The notes below the pieces were generated by a model that was not told where the DNA came from, ran no database searches, and saw only the letters and a list, made by a program, of their open reading frames with translations. The translations under genes and the position numbers were made by a program. A DNA stretch of 64,000 nucleotides from Nocardiopsis flavescens (GTDB lineage Bacteria; Actinomycetota; Actinomycetes; Streptosporangiales; Streptosporangiaceae): positions 782,003 through 846,002 of the forward strand of contig NZ_FQZK01000001.1 in NCBI RefSeq assembly GCF_900141985.1, written 5' to 3'. The stretch's first letter is position 1, and each line of letters begins with the position of its first letter. Of this stretch, positions 62,191 to 64,000 are shown one piece after another.

Positions 62191-62595
62191 ATGAGCCCTG
62201 CCGTCCCGGACGAGTCCGACGAGAGGAACGCGCTGGACGCGGCGCGGCGCCGACTGCTGGAGTCCGGCGCCGACGCGGTGCCCCTCCCCCCGTGGGCGCG
62301 GGCCCGGGACGCGCCGGACGACGCCACCCTGCTCCGGTTCGCCGTGTGGCGGGCGAACACCGCCACCGGGGACGTCGGCCACGACGAACTCCGCGCCGCG
62401 CTGCGGCTGGTGGAGTCGGCCCGGGGCGACCTGGACGCCCTGGAGGCCGGACTGCTGCTGATCGCCCGGGCCGAGGGGCTGACCTGGCCCGACATCGCCG
62501 AGCAGCTCGGCGTGCGCTCGCCCCAGGCCGCCCAGCAGCGCTTTCAGCGCGTGTCGCACCGCAGCCGGGGCGACGACGCCCGGCGCGGGGACTGA
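62191..62595 (+). CDS. Small helix-turn-helix DNA-binding protein
   Basis: A 134-residue protein. The C-terminal half is a helix-turn-helix (LDALEAGLLLIARAEGLTWP, then DIAEQLGVRSPQAAQQRFQR), a type found in actinobacterial DNA-binding proteins of unknown role. The N-terminal half is acidic and helical (ALDAARRRLLESGADAVPLP). CACGAT ends six bases before the ATG, so the transcript is probably leaderless, and a four-half-site dyad covers the promoter. A histidine phosphatase gene follows 74 bp later with its own GAGAAAGG site. Confidence 0.78.
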   Translation: MSPAVPDESDERNALDAARRRLLESGADAVPLPPWARARDAPDDATLLRFAVWRANTATGDVGHDELRAALRLVESARGDLDALEAGLLLIARAEGLTWPDIAEQLGVRSPQAAQQRFQRVSHRSRGDDARRGD

Positions 62596-62669
62596 GCACC
62601 GCCGGACCGCGCACGGGCGGACCCGCGGCCCGGCGGTCGTACGTGAACCCGCAGAGAGAAAGGTGAACC

Positions 62670-63275
62670 GTGGCCCGACGCACGCTCTACCTGGTGCGCC
62701 ACGGGGCGGCCGACGCCCTGGGGCGGGTGACCGACCAGGGCCGGGAGCAGGCCCGGCTGATCGGGCAGCGGCTGGCCCGGCTGCCCGTCGACGCCGTCTG
62801 GCACTCGCCGCTGCCCCGGGCGGCGGAGAGCGCCCGGCTCATCGCGGCGCAGATGCCGCGCGTGCTGGTGGACGAGGCGGCCGAACTCGTGGACAACGTC
62901 CCCTTCGTCCCCGGTCCGGACCGCGTCCCGCCCTCGTGGGCCGGGTTCTTCGACGGCTACGGCCCTGCCGAGGCCGAGGCGGGGCGGCGGACCGCGGACG
63001 CCTCGGTGGACCGGTTCGGCGGGCCCAACAGCGGCGGGCGGCGCGAGACCCACGAGGTGGCGGTGACGCACGCCTACCCCATCGCCTGGCTGGTCCGCGC
63101 GGCGCTCGGGGCGCCGCCCGGGCAGTGGATGTCCCTGGCCGGTGTCGCCAACGCCTCCCTGACGGTGGTCGAGTTCGGCGACGACGGTCCGGCGAACCTC
63201 GTGGTGTTCAACGACACCGCGCACCTGCCCGAAGAGCTGCGCTGGACGGGCTTCCCGGACGCGCGGCGGCTGTAG
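62670..63275 (+). CDS. Histidine phosphatase family protein
   Basis: A 201-residue phosphoglycerate-mutase-like histidine phosphatase. The catalytic motif is LYLVRHGAAD (R10, H11), with VWHSPLPRAAESARLIAAQ supplying the second Arg, and VAVTHAYPIAWLVRAAL containing the second catalytic histidine. The substrate is unknown; similar actinobacterial proteins are annotated only as phosphatases. The GTG start follows GAGAAAGG. It probably forms an operon with the small HTH gene. Confidence 0.9.
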   Translation: MARRTLYLVRHGAADALGRVTDQGREQARLIGQRLARLPVDAVWHSPLPRAAESARLIAAQMPRVLVDEAAELVDNVPFVPGPDRVPPSWAGFFDGYGPAEAEAGRRTADASVDRFGGPNSGGRRETHEVAVTHAYPIAWLVRAALGAPPGQWMSLAGVANASLTVVEFGDDGPANLVVFNDTAHLPEELRWTGFPDARRL

Positions 63276-63416
63276 TCCCGCGGTGCGCCCGTGCCGCCGT
63301 CGTCGTCGGCCGGCCCCGGCCCGGCAGGTCGGCGGCGCCCGCCGGGAGCACGGCCGCGCCCCCGGCCGACCGCCCCGGAAGGGGCGCACGGCCCCGAAGG
63401 TCCACTCCGCCCGGTG
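63276..63416. other. Convergent intergenic region
   Basis: About 140 bp between the histidine phosphatase and CitE-like genes; GC-rich, no gene or clear terminator stem noted. Confidence 0.3.
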
Positions 63417-64000
63417 TCAGCGGGCCCGGGAGAGCACCTCGCGGGCGGCGCGGGCCACGGCCTCGTCGACGAAGCCCCCGCTGCGGTCCACCGTGGCGCC
63501 CCGGCCGCCGCGCTCCAGGGCCGCCAGGACGGCTTCGGCCCGCTCCACCTCCTCCGCGGTGGGGGTCAGCTCCTCGGTGACCGCGCGGGCCTGGCGCGGC
63601 GAGAGCAGGGTCCTGGCCCGGAACCCCTGGCGGAGCAGGCGGCGGGTGCCCTCGCGCAGGAGTGCGGTGTCGTGGACCGCCGTCTCCACCGGCCCCACCG
63701 GGGCGGGGAGCCGGGCGACGGCCGAGGCCAGCACGAGCGCCGACCGCAGCGGGGCCAGCTCGGCCCGGTCCGGGCCCGGCAGCAGCCCCAGGGACGCGGC
63801 CAGGTCGGCCTCCCCGATGCCCAGCCGGTGGACCCGGGGGGCGCCGGCCACCCGGTCCACCGCGGCCATGCCCTCGGGGGTCTCCAGGAGGGCCAGCACG
63901 CGGACGGTCCCGGGGCGCACGCCCGCGCGCTCCTCCCAGCGCCCGGCCAGGGCGTCCGCGCGCCCGACCGAGCCGGGGTCGGCCTTGGGCAGGACCACCC
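63417..64000 (-). CDS. HpcH/HpaI aldolase/CitE-like lyase (5' end outside window)
   Basis: A partial gene whose start lies beyond the window end; about 194 C-terminal residues are seen. The pattern VLPKADPGSVGRADALAGR, VRVLALLETPEGMAAVDRVA, VHRLGIGEADLAASLGLLPG and LREGTRRLLRQGFRARTLLS PRQA (in two stretches) is that of CitE/HpcH-type lyases, acting on (S)-citramalyl-, malyl- or hydroxymethylglutaryl-CoA-like thioesters with a divalent metal. The glutamate in LLETPEGM and the aspartate in GEADLAASLG are the expected metal ligands. Gene context upstream is not visible. Confidence 0.85.
   Translation of the reverse strand, partial: VVLPKADPGSVGRADALAGRWEERAGVRPGTVRVLALLETPEGMAAVDRVAGAPRVHRLGIGEADLAASLGLLPGPDRAELAPLRSALVLASAVARLPAPVGPVETAVHDTALLREGTRRLLRQGFRARTLLSPRQARAVTEELTPTAEEVERAEAVLAALERGGRGATVDRSGGFVDEAVARAAREVLSRAR

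Overview
The window is chromosomal DNA of very high G+C content, with GC-rich third codon positions, frequent GTG starts and dense GTGA/ATGA stop-start overlaps. The gene content (LAL, SARP/BTAD and MmyB-type regulators, an AfsR-style regulator without ATPase, a DUF574-type methyltransferase, a Tat-exported DyP peroxidase with Sco and PCuAC copper proteins, a DmdR/IdeR-like iron box) points to a filamentous actinomycete of the Streptomyces/Nocardiopsis type. The genus cannot be fixed from this sequence. I see no rRNA, tRNA, CRISPR array, phage gene or complete insertion sequence.

Layout. 1-9.6 kb: an HxlR regulator divergent from a large LuxR (LAL) regulator, a CPBP membrane protease, a NarL-type two-component pair, a MerR regulator, a small unknown protein, and a three-gene operon (membrane protein, winged-helix regulator, GNAT). 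10-18.6 kb: redox enzymes (aldo/keto reductases, SMP-30 lactonase, cupin, SDRs), including two copies of an MmyB-type XRE regulator divergent from an SDR, with a deleted alpha/beta-hydrolase pseudogene between them. 18.9-21 kb: a TetR gene and an unrecognised 485-aa protein with matching operator-like sites. 21.2-23.8 kb: two integral membrane redox proteins (ferric-reductase-like, PepSY). 24.2-28.3 kb: a copper-trafficking cluster (PCuAC, DyP, Sco, ECF sigma, membrane protein). 28.4-29.5 kb: a second MerR paralogue. 29.5-36 kb: a C39-like protein, a FecCD/SBP/ATPase siderophore importer with an iron box, and an AraC regulator. 36.4-43.4 kb: a nitronate monooxygenase-like enzyme, a LysR regulator, an orphan ABC binding protein beside an AT-rich island, an MFS exporter, an atypical SDR and a small membrane protein. 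43.5-51.9 kb: a LacI-controlled catabolic locus (transporter, HExxH protein, hydantoinase/oxoprolinase, FAD oxidoreductase) facing a Tat-exported beta-propeller protein. 52-64 kb: a dehalogenase-like hydrolase, a BTAD regulator, a methyltransferase, a lower-GC patch with a sugar-permease remnant, a TetR/RidA pair, MerR/DoxX, a small HTH protein, a histidine phosphatase, and a CitE-like lyase running off the window.

Regulatory logic is unusually legible. Many regulator genes have a -10-like hexamer six or seven bases before the start codon, so they are probably transcribed leaderless. Palindromes sit in MerR-type 19-bp spacers, LacI-type operators lie on both sides of a divergent pair, and a 23-bp element is repeated exactly, in the same orientation, upstream of the cupin/AKR operon and of an SDR gene more than 23 kb away. 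The most system-like candidate for something undescribed is the LacI-controlled locus at 43.5-51.9 kb, whose substrate is unknown and which carries an unassigned zincin-like protein. All functions are inferred by reading the sequence; no database search was run.
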